Source: Bacteroidota bacterium (GTDB taxonomy: Bacteria; Bacteroidota; Bacteroidia; UBA4408). Taken from it: a stretch of DNA of 64,000 nt. Each line of letters begins with the position of its first letter. The first letter of the stretch is position 1. Location of the stretch: the NCBI GenBank assembly GCA_016718805.1, contig JADKCP010000001.1, forward strand, positions 806,001 through 870,000, in the 5' to 3' direction. Below the pieces are notes generated by a model that worked only from the letters and a program-made list of their open reading frames with translations, ran no database searches and was not told where the DNA came from. Made by a program: the position numbers and the translations under genes. Shown piece by piece: positions 33,391 to 42,980 of this stretch.

Positions 33391-33805
33391 CTTTTCTAAT
33401 TTTTTTACAAATATGTTTTCAGTATACGACAATGCATGACGCATATTTTTAATTTCTTGTTTATTTGTAAAACATAGCAGAAGCGGCATCGAGGGGCAAG
33501 TTTTTTGCCATCGAACAAGTGTGAAAAATCAACTTGTAAATCAAATTTTAGAATTACACAACGATATCAAATCAGCTTAAATCCGCAAAATCTGCGTCAT
33601 CCGCGTTCTATTAAATCTTAACTAATCATAATCATCTTAATAAATCAGCGTTCCATCAAATCATAATCATCCTAAAAAATCAGCGTTCCATAAGATGCAT
33701 TTTGAGTCTGCAATTCCTGCTCTTTAGGAGTTACAAATAGCTTTATAGTGGCATTTTCCTCAAACGTTTTTATTTTTCCTATTTTTAAAACCTAATTTTT
33801 TCAAT
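33391..33805. other. Gene-free stretch with dispersed-repeat sequence
   Basis: The 415 bases hold the 35-base repeats at 33624-33691 and a related AT-rich leader. I see no gene. The promoter of the BNR gene at 33806 must lie at the right end, but no full -33/-7 match is visible. Confidence 0.5.
33624..33691. repeat. Two 35-bp direct repeats
   Basis: The units at 33624 and 33659 share AATCATAATCATC and AAATCAGCGTTCCAT. A further ATCCGCGTTCTATTAA just upstream (33599-33614) is a shorter relative. The style resembles dispersed extragenic repeats of Bacteroidota. Confidence 0.75.
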
Positions 33806-36800
33806 ATGAAACTGAAGACCTTACTTTTTCCGGCCGTACTTTTTTTTGCCTGCTACAACAGCTTTGCACAAACTAAAACAAGTGCAGCCCCTGCTACAAC
33901 CGAACGCATGAGCGCAGATGCCTTTAGCGGCTTACAATTCAGAAACATCGGACCCGCCATTACTTCAGGTCGTGTAGTTGACATTGCAGTTAACCCAAAA
34001 AATAAAAGCGAATATTATGTAGCTGCTGCCTCCGGTGGAGTTTGGAAAACAGTGAATTCAGGAACTTCCTATTTGCCAGTTTTTGACGGAGAAGCTTCTT
34101 TTTCTATCGCCTGCATTAGCATTGATCCTACAAATACCAATGTAGTTTGGGTAGGTACCGGCGAAAACAACAATCAACGCGTAGCTGGCTATGGCGATGG
34201 TATTTACAAATCGGAAGATGCCGGTAAAAGCTGGAAAAATATGGGCTTAAAAACTTCCGAGCACATCGGAAAAATTTGCATCGATCCACGCAATTCAAAC
34301 ATAGTATTTGCTGCTGCCTACGGTCCACTGTGGAGTGCAGGAGGTGAACGTGGAATTTACAAAACAACCGATGGTGGTAAAACTTGGAAAAACACCTTGA
34401 CCATTAGCGAAAATACAGGATGCAACGAAGTGGTAATGGACCCTCAAAATTCAAACATACTGTATGCAACAGCACATCAACGTCGTCGCCACGAATGGAC
34501 TTACATCAGTGGAGGACCTGAATCGGCAGTGTACAAAAGTGTGGATGGAGGCGAAAGCTGGAATAAACTCGCAGGCGGAATTCCCGAAGATGAAAAGGGA
34601 CGCATTGGCATTGCTGTATCACCTGTTAATTCAGACTATGTATACATCATTATTGAAGGAAATGAAAAATCAAAAGGACTTTACCGAAGTATCGATAAAG
34701 GCGCCAATTGGGAAAAGCGTGGAACTTTGAGTACCGCCGGTAATTATTACCAAGAACTTTTTTGCGATCCTAAAAATGCCGACAAGGTATATGCAATGGA
34801 TTACAACATCATGGTTTCAATTGATGGAGGCAAAAATTTTCAACCCATTGGTGAAAAAAACAAACACGTCGATAACCATGCGCTTTGGGTTGACGACAGC
34901 AATGTAAACCATATTTTATCAGGTTGCGATGGCGGAATTTACGAAAGCTACGACGGTGCGAAAACATGGGATTTTAAAGACAATTTACCCATCACACAGT
35001 TTTACCGAGTATGCACCGATAACGATTATCCTTTTTACAATGTTTATGGTGGAACCCAAGATAATTTTAGTTTAGGCGGTCCTTCTCGTACCAAAAATGC
35101 AAGCGGAATTGTAAATGCCGATTGGTTTGTAACGAATGGTGGCGACGGATTTTTCTCGAAAGTTGATCCAACTGATCCCAATGTAGTGTATGCTGAATCG
35201 CAATACGGTGGCCTAATTCGCTTTGATAAAAAGAGTGGTGAAGCTATCGATATTAAACCCGTAGAAAAGGAAGGTGAAGCTGCATACCGATGGAACTGGG
35301 ATGCCCCGCTACACATTAGTAATTTTAGTAATACTCGTTTGTATTTTGCAGCAAACCGATTGTTTAAAAGCGACGATCGCGGAAATACCTGGACAACGAT
35401 TAGTCCTGATTTATCGCGTCAACTCGATAGAAATAAATTACCCGTAATGGGAAAAGTGTGGAGTGTGGATGCAATTGCAAAAAATGCTTCTACTTCCATT
35501 TATGGAAATATTATTTCATTTAGCGAATCAGCAAAAAATGAAAAACTCTTGTATGTTGGAACCGACGATGGCCTCATTCAAACAACAGCTGACGGAGGAA
35601 CTACCTGGACCAAAACTGCTACGTTTGCAGGTGTTCCTGAACGCAGTCCGGTAAGTGCTTTAATGGCTTCACAACACAACGAAAAGCTGGTGTATGCTGC
35701 TTTCAACAACCATCGCAATGGCGATTTTAAACCTTATTTGATGAAATCAATGGATGCCGGAAAAACCTGGACGAGCATTGCATCAAACTTACCTGTACGT
35801 GGCTCTGTGTATAGCATTGCCGAAGATCATGTAAATGGTAATTTATTGTTTGCAGGTACCGAATTTGGCATATTTTTCAGCAACGATGGCGGACAAAAAT
35901 GGATACAACTAAAAGGTGGTTTACCAACTATTGCCATACGCGATATTGCGATTCAAAAACGCGAGGATGATTTGGTGTTAGCCAGCTTCGGAAGAGGATT
36001 CTACATACTCGATAATTATTCATTATTGAGAACTGTGAAGAAAGAAGACCTCGAAAAACCAATCACCTTGTTCCCGGTAAAAAATGCATTGATGTATGTG
36101 GAAGCACAACCTTTAGGTCACAGGGGAAAAGGGTTTAGAAGCGAAAGTTTCTTTAGTTCTCCCAATCCTGCATTGGGTGCGGTGTTTACATATTATCTTG
36201 CCGATAACTTGAAAAATTTGAAGCAGAAAAGAAAAGACATTGAAAAAGAAAAAATTAAAAAGGGAGAAAATGTATATTACCCTTCCATGGATAGTTTACG
36301 TATGGAGGATAGGGAAGATGAGCCAAGTTTAATTTTTACCATCACCGACGAAAAAAACAATGTAATTAGAAGACTGAAAGAACCTGCTAAAAAGGGAATG
36401 CACCGCCTTGTATGGGACATGCGTCATACTCCTCTAGAACCTATTAGTTTTCGTGTACGCGATGAGGATAATTTATACGATGAGCCTAATTTTGGTCCAA
36501 TGGTGATGCCCGGAACTTATTATGTTTCGGTTGCTAAAGTTGAAAATGGAAGTGTAAGTCCGTTAATTCAACCCACCGCATTTACTTGTGTAGCGCTCAA
36601 TGCAGGAACTTTTCCTGCTACCGATCGTGCAGCATTGGAAGCATTTTATGCGAAGGTTAGTGAGTTAAGCAGAGTGGCAAGTGCAGCCGATAATTTACGC
36701 GATGAATTGGTAAACAAAGTAAAGTACCTGAAAGCCGCAATTCTTGATTCACCAAAGTCTCCAATAGATTTGCTCAACGAAGTAAAGCGTGTTGAAAATG

Positions 36801-37093
36801 TGTTAAAAGATATTAATGTGAAATTGAATGGCGATGCTAGTCTTACTAAACGTGAGTTTGAGGCGCTTCCGGGAATTAATTCTCGAATTGGGAACATGCA
36901 ATATAGTTTGTGGCGAAGTACCCAAGCTCCAACCGAAACTAATAAGGAATCGTTTGCTTTAGCTGCAAAATTATTTGCGCCAATACCGGATGAACTTAAA
37001 GCGATAGAGGCTTCCATCCTAAAAATTGAGAAGCAATTGGAGCAGGATGGCGCACCACACACGCCCGGACGAGATTTTAACTGGAAAAAATAA
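33806..37093 (+). CDS. Secreted BNR/Asp-box (sortilin-like) propeller protein
   Basis: A 1095-residue exported protein. The signal peptide ends near NSFAQ (residue ~22). Ten or more Asp-box propeller blades follow, recognised by SEDAGKSW, TTDGGKTW, SVDGGESW, SDDRGNTW and SMDAGKTW with alternating GTxxG strands, up to about residue 720. The C-terminal ~370 residues are charged and helical (KQKRKDIEKEKIKKG) and include an Ig-like sheet with RLVWDMRHTP. This domain order matches large Bacteroidota WD40/YVTN/BNR-like proteins. They are called glycosyl hydrolases in many databases without proof. There is no T9SS sorting domain at the C-terminus, so it is probably periplasmic or attached otherwise. 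Confidence 0.82.
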   Translation: MKLKTLLFPAVLFFACYNSFAQTKTSAAPATTERMSADAFSGLQFRNIGPAITSGRVVDIAVNPKNKSEYYVAAASGGVWKTVNSGTSYLPVFDGEASFSIACISIDPTNTNVVWVGTGENNNQRVAGYGDGIYKSEDAGKSWKNMGLKTSEHIGKICIDPRNSNIVFAAAYGPLWSAGGERGIYKTTDGGKTWKNTLTISENTGCNEVVMDPQNSNILYATAHQRRRHEWTYISGGPESAVYKSVDGGESWNKLAGGIPEDEKGRIGIAVSPVNSDYVYIIIEGNEKSKGLYRSIDKGANWEKRGTLSTAGNYYQELFCDPKNADKVYAMDYNIMVSIDGGKNFQPIGEKNKHVDNHALWVDDSNVNHILSGCDGGIYESYDGAKTWDFKDNLPITQFYRVCTDNDYPFYNVYGGTQDNFSLGGPSRTKNASGIVNADWFVTNGGDGFFSKVDPTDPNVVYAESQYGGLIRFDKKSGEAIDIKPVEKEGEAAYRWNWDAPLHISNFSNTRLYFAANRLFKSDDRGNTWTTISPDLSRQLDRNKLPVMGKVWSVDAIAKNASTSIYGNIISFSESAKNEKLLYVGTDDGLIQTTADGGTTWTKTATFAGVPERSPVSALMASQHNEKLVYAAFNNHRNGDFKPYLMKSMDAGKTWTSIASNLPVRGSVYSIAEDHVNGNLLFAGTEFGIFFSNDGGQKWIQLKGGLPTIAIRDIAIQKREDDLVLASFGRGFYILDNYSLLRTVKKEDLEKPITLFPVKNALMYVEAQPLGHRGKGFRSESFFSSPNPALGAVFTYYLADNLKNLKQKRKDIEKEKIKKGENVYYPSMDSLRMEDREDEPSLIFTITDEKNNVIRRLKEPAKKGMHRLVWDMRHTPLEPISFRVRDEDNLYDEPNFGPMVMPGTYYVSVAKVENGSVSPLIQPTAFTCVALNAGTFPATDRAALEAFYAKVSELSRVASAADNLRDELVNKVKYLKAAILDSPKSPIDLLNEVKRVENVLKDINVKLNGDASLTKREFEALPGINSRIGNMQYSLWRSTQAPTETNKESFALAAKLFAPIPDELKAIEASILKIEKQLEQDGAPHTPGRDFNWKK

Positions 37094-37192
37094 ATAAACA
37101 ATTCGCAGAAGATAACTTTTTGTATTTGAATTCGTTTAGAGCTAATTGTGTGCAATTAAATGCTGAAATTGCAACACCTTTATTTCTGAACT

Positions 37193-39742
37193 ATGAAACT
37201 ACTTAGGATTTTGCTTTTGAGTTTAGTCTCAACTGCATCATTTGCACAACAGTTTTGCGCAAAAGATACTGCCTATCCTTTTACCACAGACAGTGTTCAC
37301 ATAAAGATTTGGAACAAAACCGAGTACGTTCCCTTTTTTATTAAAGGTGTGAATATGGGTGTTGCTGTGCCGGGCAAGTTTCCGGGCGAGTTGGCTGTTA
37401 ACAATGCTCAATACGGAAGATGGTTTGGTTTGATTAAAGAAGCCGGCTTCAACTGCATCCGACTGTATACTTTACATTATCCTAATTTTTATCAGGTTTT
37501 GGATTCATTTAATTTAGCAAATCCTACCAATCCTCTTTATTTTTTTCAAGGTATTTGGCTGGAAGAGGAGTTGCCCGGTTACAATCAGGATTTGTTTTAT
37601 TTGAGTAGTTTTTTTCAAAACGAAATGGAAGAAAATATCGATTGTGTGCACGGCAATCGCATCATTGCACAACGCTTTGGAAAGGCTTATGGAACCTACA
37701 CTGCGAATGTGAGCAAATGGAACATAGGATACATTATTGGGCGAGAAACTTTTCCTGAAGAAGTGTTGATGACCAATCAAACACATCCAAATGATACAGT
37801 GTATAACGGAGTGCATTTTTCACTGGTTGGAAAACCTGCCGATGTATTTGTTGCCGGAAAATTAGATCATGTGGCCGATTATGAGCAAACGCATTATCAA
37901 ACGCAACGCCCGGTAAGTTATAGCAGCTGGCCAACGCTTGATCCTTTGCACCATGCATCTGAACTTTATCGATATGAGGATACAGCTTCAATTGATTTTA
38001 GCAACATCGATTTCCATTTAGCACCTGCGGGTGTTTTCGCAAGTTATCATGCTTATCCCTATTATCCCGATTTTGTTGCCGACGATTCAACCTATCAAAC
38101 CTATACCGATATGTTGGGTAATAACAGCTATGTTGGATACCTCACCGATTTAAAGAGTCATTATCCACACATGCCGCTAATTATTGCCGAAACAGGTGTG
38201 CCTTCAAGTTGGGGTATAGCGCATTATGCTACTAACGGAATGCATCATGGTGGGGCGAATCAACAGTTGCAAGGCGAAACCATGCTTCGTTTGTTTCACA
38301 ATGTGAAAGATACAAAATGTGGCGGAGCTATTGATTTTGCTTGGATTGATGAATGGTTTAAGAGTACTTGGATTACCTATCCGCTCGATTACGATATTGA
38401 CAGACGAATACTGTGGCACAATGTAATGAGTCCTGAACAGAATTACGGACTAATTGGATTTACCAAGCCTACTGTGATGGAGAATTGGGCAAGCTTTGGT
38501 CCGAATCAACCAATTTCAAAAATTACAGCTTCAGCTGATTACGATTATTTTAGAATAAACTTATCACTCGGTGAGCAAATCAATAATCCCGATGATATTT
38601 GGATTGGTTTGGATACCTATCGTGCCGATTTGGGTGAATCGATTTTACCCAATGGAGATACCATTTCCAACCGTGCTGAGTTTGCTTTGCACATTACCAA
38701 TTATACTGCACAACTATACGTAACACAGGCATACGATATTTTTGGAATTTGGGGAAATACCTCCGGTCCAAATCAGTTGTACCACTCAATTCCCACCGAT
38801 GGTGCACCTTGGAATATTTCACGTTGGAAAACAAATAATGCATTTAGCTTATTGGTGTATGTTGGGAATTTGAAAGTAAAGAATTCATTTCTTCCTCCGG
38901 CTTCAGATGATGCTATTACCATTTACGATGATTCGGTGCACATTCGACTTCCCTGGACTTTGCTGCATTTTACCGATCCGAGCCAAATGACGGTGTTCAA
39001 CGATTATAGAGCAACACCTGCGCCTGAAGACACTACTTCTAATGGAATTCAAATTACAGCTATTTATCACCAGCAAAAAGCGATTCCTCCTAGTCGCTAT
39101 AGTTGGCCAAGTTGGAATACGGTGCAGGACCTGGTAGAGTATAAAAAATCATCTTACCATATTGTAAAGAATGGCTTGGCTGCCTTTAATACTGCGGCTA
39201 TGGCAATTAGCGATACCTATTTAAGTGTGGATAGCTTTCCTTATCAAGTGAATGCAGCAAACGGATTGCTCAAAAATGATTACGATTTGGATGGAAACAC
39301 AATGCAGGCCTTGCTTATTGGAAATGCTCACCATGGTTCGGTAACCTTGAATTTTGATGGCTCCTACACCTATGTTGCCGATCCGGGCTATGTGGGTACC
39401 GATTATTTTGAATACAGCTTATTTGATGGGGTAAGTTTATCTCAAACTGCTTATGTATGCCTTGAAGTAGACAATACTATTGGTGTGCAAGAAGTTGAAC
39501 CAGAAAATGCCTTTCAAGTTAGCGTGTTTCCTAATCCCGCCAAGGATATGCTAACTGTTAAAGCCGATAACATAATTACTGCTGTTTCGGTTTTTAATGC
39601 CGAAGGAAAGCTGGTTTTAAGTAAGGAAGCAAGTACCGAAGTAGTTCAACTAGATGTAAGCTCGCTTAGTGATGGAATTTATTTTGTAAAAACCAATGCC
39701 AACGACAAAGTGCGCCTACATCGTATAAGTGTGAACAATTAG
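37193..39742 (+). CDS. Secreted TIM-barrel glycosidase-like protein with Ig-like domain and T9SS domain
   Basis: An 849-residue T9SS cargo protein. The signal peptide ends near residue 18 (SFAQQ). Residues ~20-420 look like a GH-A clan TIM barrel: FIKGVNMGV and GFNCIRLYTLHYPN at the start, a WNIGYIIGRE segment (candidate acid/base Glu) and PLIIAETGVPSSWG (candidate nucleophile Glu). A beta-rich middle part follows, then a ~75-residue cadherin-like or Big_9-type Ig domain (KNDYDLDGN, GSYTYVADPGYVGTDYFEYS). The last ~75 residues are a type A sorting domain (VFPNPAKDML, SDGIYFVKTN). It probably acts on extracellular glycans. The enzyme class is an inference from the barrel motifs. Confidence 0.75.
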   Translation: MKLLRILLLSLVSTASFAQQFCAKDTAYPFTTDSVHIKIWNKTEYVPFFIKGVNMGVAVPGKFPGELAVNNAQYGRWFGLIKEAGFNCIRLYTLHYPNFYQVLDSFNLANPTNPLYFFQGIWLEEELPGYNQDLFYLSSFFQNEMEENIDCVHGNRIIAQRFGKAYGTYTANVSKWNIGYIIGRETFPEEVLMTNQTHPNDTVYNGVHFSLVGKPADVFVAGKLDHVADYEQTHYQTQRPVSYSSWPTLDPLHHASELYRYEDTASIDFSNIDFHLAPAGVFASYHAYPYYPDFVADDSTYQTYTDMLGNNSYVGYLTDLKSHYPHMPLIIAETGVPSSWGIAHYATNGMHHGGANQQLQGETMLRLFHNVKDTKCGGAIDFAWIDEWFKSTWITYPLDYDIDRRILWHNVMSPEQNYGLIGFTKPTVMENWASFGPNQPISKITASADYDYFRINLSLGEQINNPDDIWIGLDTYRADLGESILPNGDTISNRAEFALHITNYTAQLYVTQAYDIFGIWGNTSGPNQLYHSIPTDGAPWNISRWKTNNAFSLLVYVGNLKVKNSFLPPASDDAITIYDDSVHIRLPWTLLHFTDPSQMTVFNDYRATPAPEDTTSNGIQITAIYHQQKAIPPSRYSWPSWNTVQDLVEYKKSSYHIVKNGLAAFNTAAMAISDTYLSVDSFPYQVNAANGLLKNDYDLDGNTMQALLIGNAHHGSVTLNFDGSYTYVADPGYVGTDYFEYSLFDGVSLSQTAYVCLEVDNTIGVQEVEPENAFQVSVFPNPAKDMLTVKADNIITAVSVFNAEGKLVLSKEASTEVVQLDVSSLSDGIYFVKTNANDKVRLHRISVNN

Positions 39743-39768
39743 AAGAATTAAAAAGGGATTATTCCTGA

Positions 39769-40695
39769 TTAACTTACTAAAGAAATATCAAACTGCACCA
39801 GGTTAATAAACTGCTGCACGCGTTCTTCTACCTCTGCTTGAGTTAGATTAGCAATGCGTTCGGTTCCAAATTTCTCAACGCAAAACGAAGCCATTGCAGA
39901 GCCATAAATAATTGCTCGTTTCATGTTTTCGAAAGAAATATCTTTTGTTTCGGATAAGTAACCAATAAATCCACCGGCAAAGGTATCTCCGGCTCCGGTT
40001 GGGTCAAATACATCTTCAAGAGGTAGGGCAGGAGCAAAGAATACTTGTTCGTTGTTGAATAATAAAGCTCCGTGTTCGCCTTTTTTAATAATCAAATACT
40101 TAGGCCCCATTTTCAATATTTTTTGAGCAGCTTTTACCAAGGAATATTCGCCAGATAATTGACGCGCTTCTGCATCATTAATGGTAAGTACATCGGTTAA
40201 AGAAATGGCTTCCATTAAATCGTCCCAGCAGTTGTCCATCCAAAAATTCATGGTATCCATTACTACTAATTTGGGCTGGGCTTTTAATTGAGAGATTACC
40301 TTTTTTTGCACCGAAGGCACCAAATTTCCTAACATTAAAAATTCGCAATCCTGAAAAGATTCAGGAACCACCGGATCAAAGTTTTCGAGCACATTTAACT
40401 GTGTATCAACTGTATCGCGCGAATTCATATCGTTGTGGTATTTACCGGCCCAAAAAAACGTTTTTTCGTTTTGTTTGATTTGTAAGCCTTCTGTATCAAC
40501 TCGATGGTCTTTTAATAGTTGAATAGCTGAAGCAGGAAAATCGCCACCAACAACCGATACCAGATTAATTTTTTTGGTAAAATAGGATGCTGATAAACTG
40601 ATGTAGGTTGCTGCACCGCCCACAATTTTATCGGTTTTTCCAAAAGGAGTTTCAATAGCATCAAACGCAACAGTACCCACAACAAGTAAACTCAT
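39769..40695 (-). CDS. PfkB-family carbohydrate or nucleoside kinase
   Basis: A 308-residue kinase of the ribokinase family. The N-terminal GTVAFDAIETPFG, the GGAATY substrate-site segment near residue 26, and the C-terminal signature DPTGAGDTFAGGF (231-243, catalytic Asp237 in the anion hole) are all present. It would phosphorylate a sugar or nucleoside with ATP in the cytosol. Length fits exactly. The neighbours do not point to a substrate: a T9SS glycosidase ends 26 bases away and tRNA-Asn is divergent. A -7 element TATCTTTG (40724-40731) lies 28 bases upstream. Confidence 0.92.
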   Translation of the reverse strand: MSLLVVGTVAFDAIETPFGKTDKIVGGAATYISLSASYFTKKINLVSVVGGDFPASAIQLLKDHRVDTEGLQIKQNEKTFFWAGKYHNDMNSRDTVDTQLNVLENFDPVVPESFQDCEFLMLGNLVPSVQKKVISQLKAQPKLVVMDTMNFWMDNCWDDLMEAISLTDVLTINDAEARQLSGEYSLVKAAQKILKMGPKYLIIKKGEHGALLFNNEQVFFAPALPLEDVFDPTGAGDTFAGGFIGYLSETKDISFENMKRAIIYGSAMASFCVEKFGTERIANLTQAEVEERVQQFINLVQFDISLVS

Positions 40696-40723
40696 AAGTT
40701 ATTTTATTTAAGATTATTTTTTG

Positions 40724-40731
40724 CAAAGATA
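40724..40731 (-). promoter_or_regulatory. -7 element of the PfkB kinase gene
   Basis: TATCTTTG on the minus strand fits TAnnTTTG and is 28 bases before the ATG at 40695. No TTG is at the -33 distance. It overlaps the promoter region of the divergent tRNA. Confidence 0.5.
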
Positions 40732-40760
40732 TTGTATATTTATTTTTTTTTCTACTTTTG
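40732..40760 (+). promoter_or_regulatory. tRNA-Asn promoter
   Basis: TTG (40732-40734) and TACTTTTG (40753-40760) are spaced by 18 bases, a full match to the Bacteroidota consensus. The tRNA begins 40 bases further. Confidence 0.75.
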
Positions 40761-40800
40761 CGCACCTAAAATTTAATTCTTTTTCAATTTTAGTAAAGAT

Positions 40801-40874
40801 TCTTCCTTAGCTCAGCTGGTTAGAGCATTTGACTGTTAATCAAAGGGTCCTTGGTTCGAGCCCAAGAGGGAGAG
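40801..40874 (+). tRNA. tRNA-Asn (anticodon GTT)
   Basis: A complete 74-base cloverleaf: acceptor TCTTCCT/AGGGAGA (one G-T pair) with discriminator G, D stem GCTC/GAGC, anticodon stem TTTGA/TCAAA with loop CTGTTAA (GTT), T arm CTTGG-TTCGAGC-CCAAG. CCA is not encoded. Confidence 0.97.
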
Positions 40875-40880
40875 CAAAAG

Positions 40881-40904
40881 GCCAATCGAAAGATTGGCTT
40901 TTTT
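40881..40904 (+). terminator. Terminator of tRNA-Asn
   Basis: Seven base pairs GCCAATC/GATTGGC closed by a GAAA tetraloop and followed by a run of T. Confidence 0.88.
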
Positions 40905-40995
40905 GTTATCTAACTAACCGTAAATGTGAGGTTGCAAATTTAGCTGTTACTAATTCTAGCGTATAATGTTTGTATGGTTGCAATCAGCTAGGGAA

Positions 40996-42939
40996 CTATT
41001 TCCACTCAAACGTTTCTATCAAATTGGTTACATCTGCTTTAATGAATTTTAAAACAGGTGCCGTAGAATCGCTATTGGGAGCAGCATTGAAATAGAGCGC
41101 TCCTCTTACAAAATGAGAAACACTGTCGGTGATGTAAAATTGCAAGCTACTTGCGGCATTTCCTTCAATTGAATATACCAATCCATACACTTTTTTCACC
41201 GGATTAATAAAAGGAGTTTCTTCAATGCCATCGGCTTTTACCGTATGCTTATAAGCCAGCGAACGTGAATCTTCAAGGTGTTTGGTTAAATCGGCATGAA
41301 GGTCAAAATAACTTAAATGAATCTTTGCTCGGTAGGTAGGAAAATCAAGGTTCATCCAGCATTTTTCTTGTTGAACTCCGGTATAAGGCATTGCTTTGCT
41401 GTAAACAGGAATCGCAAAGCTAAAAGGGCAATCGCTGCTTAATGTGATGTATTCTTTCTTAGGAAAGTCAATTCGAAAGTAGCCTTTGGGTTTGGGTGTA
41501 TATTCGCTTTCGCAGGATGTAAAATAAAAGGAGCTAAGTAATAAGAAGGGAAATAGAAGGGTTAATTTATTGTTAAACAAACGTGGTTCATTGCTTTCCT
41601 CCTTATCTTTTTCGCGTTTAGGCAAAGTAATTTTTACGCGTTTTATGCGCCTTTTATCGACCGATTCAATTTCAAACACATATTCGCGGTGCACAATTTT
41701 TTCAAATTTATTGGGGATTTTTCCTGCCAATTCCAAAATAAAACCGGCAAGGGTGTCTGAATCGCCTTTTACTTCTTCAAATTCTTCAGCTTCTATACTT
41801 AATACACGGTATAAATCATTCAACAATATTTTCCCTTCAAATACATAATTAAATTCATCCAGTTTTGAATAGGTTAATTCATCCTCGTCAAATTCATCTT
41901 TAATATCTCCAACTACCTCCTCAATAATATCTTCCAAGGTTACAATACCACAGGTACCGCCATATTCATCAACCACCACTGCCAAATGATTTTTTTTGGT
42001 TTGAAATTCTTTCATCAAATCATCAATCTTTTTGTTTTCAGGAACAAATAAGGCAGGACGAACTAATGTTTTCCAATTGAATGCAGCGTTTTCATCTAAA
42101 TGTGCCAACAAATCCTTTATGTATAATATTCCCTGCACATTATCCAACGAATCTTTATACACAGGAACTCTCGAAAATCCAGACTCTACAATGCTTGCGA
42201 TTAGTTGCTCAAAATCCAGTTCAACATCAAAAGCTACCACATCCATGCGTGCTTTCATAATTTGACGCACCTCAGTATTCCCAAATTCAACAATGCCTTT
42301 CAAAATTTTTTGCTCTTGCTCCGGAGTGTGTTCATTGCTGGTAAGTTCTAACGCATGCGATAAATCATCGACTGAAATATTATGCCCTCTTTGTTTAATT
42401 CGGCTTTCGATTATTGAGGTAAGATAAATTAAGATGGAACTTAGTGGCCACAGCACTTTTTGAAGCACTATCAAGAAATACACTAAGCGTATTGCTGAAT
42501 TTAGGGCATTTTGAGTAGAGTAAATTTTAGGAATTACTTCTCCAATGAGTAAAATTAAAAAGGTCACTACAACCACTTGCACTAAAAATCCAAGTGTTGG
42601 ATTGGCTGTAAAATCAAATAATACATGAAAGAGTGTTTCTGAAATTACAATTACTCCAACGTTAACTAAATTGTGCGCAACCACAATAGTTGCCAATAGT
42701 TTTTTGGGTTTTTCGAGCAATTGAAGCGCTCGCTGACTGGCAGGGGTATAAGTGTTTTTTAGTTGGCTGATTTGACTAGGGACTAACGAAAAAAATCCTA
42801 CTTCGGCTGCAGCAATTAAAGCTGAAAGGAAAAGCAATACCAACACAGCTAGGAACCCGGCTACTACCGAAGGACTAAGCAATGCGTCACTATTTATAAA
42901 TAATAAGTTAGAAAAAAATGTACTGACGGGAATGTCCAA
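40996..42939 (-). CDS. gldE-gldD: GldE-GldD in a single frame (CNNM/CorC-like membrane protein fused to gliding lipoprotein)
   Basis: A 647-residue frame that joins two gliding/T9SS proteins normally encoded separately. Residues ~1-450 are GldE: about four membrane helices of the CNNM type, a CBS pair with VVDEYGGTCGIVTLEDIIEEVVGDIKDE (seen in pieces), and a CorC/HlyC C-terminal domain. Residues ~455-647 are GldD: a lipoprotein signal (LFPFLLLSSFYFTSC) and CESEYTPKPKGYFRIDFPKKEY (split in two parts). An AAGGAGG Shine-Dalgarno (41598-41604) and an ATG (41589-41591) lie at the junction but one base out of frame with GldD. One lost base would explain the fusion. The start at 42939 is TTG. ssb is 41 bases upstream. 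Confidence 0.85.
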   Translation of the reverse strand: MDIPVSTFFSNLLFINSDALLSPSVVAGFLAVLVLLFLSALIAAAEVGFFSLVPSQISQLKNTYTPASQRALQLLEKPKKLLATIVVAHNLVNVGVIVISETLFHVLFDFTANPTLGFLVQVVVVTFLILLIGEVIPKIYSTQNALNSAIRLVYFLIVLQKVLWPLSSILIYLTSIIESRIKQRGHNISVDDLSHALELTSNEHTPEQEQKILKGIVEFGNTEVRQIMKARMDVVAFDVELDFEQLIASIVESGFSRVPVYKDSLDNVQGILYIKDLLAHLDENAAFNWKTLVRPALFVPENKKIDDLMKEFQTKKNHLAVVVDEYGGTCGIVTLEDIIEEVVGDIKDEFDEDELTYSKLDEFNYVFEGKILLNDLYRVLSIEAEEFEEVKGDSDTLAGFILELAGKIPNKFEKIVHREYVFEIESVDKRRIKRVKITLPKREKDKEESNEPRLFNNKLTLLFPFLLLSSFYFTSCESEYTPKPKGYFRIDFPKKEYITLSSDCPFSFAIPVYSKAMPYTGVQQEKCWMNLDFPTYRAKIHLSYFDLHADLTKHLEDSRSLAYKHTVKADGIEETPFINPVKKVYGLVYSIEGNAASSLQFYITDSVSHFVRGALYFNAAPNSDSTAPVLKFIKADVTNLIETFEWK

Positions 42940-42980
42940 TCTAAAAGTTTATTTTGGGTATAGACTGCAAAGATAAAAAA

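Noticed and set aside
40905..40995. Terminator of the gld operon
   Set aside because: I see a short direct repeat (GGTTGCAA) but no hairpin followed by T on the minus strand.
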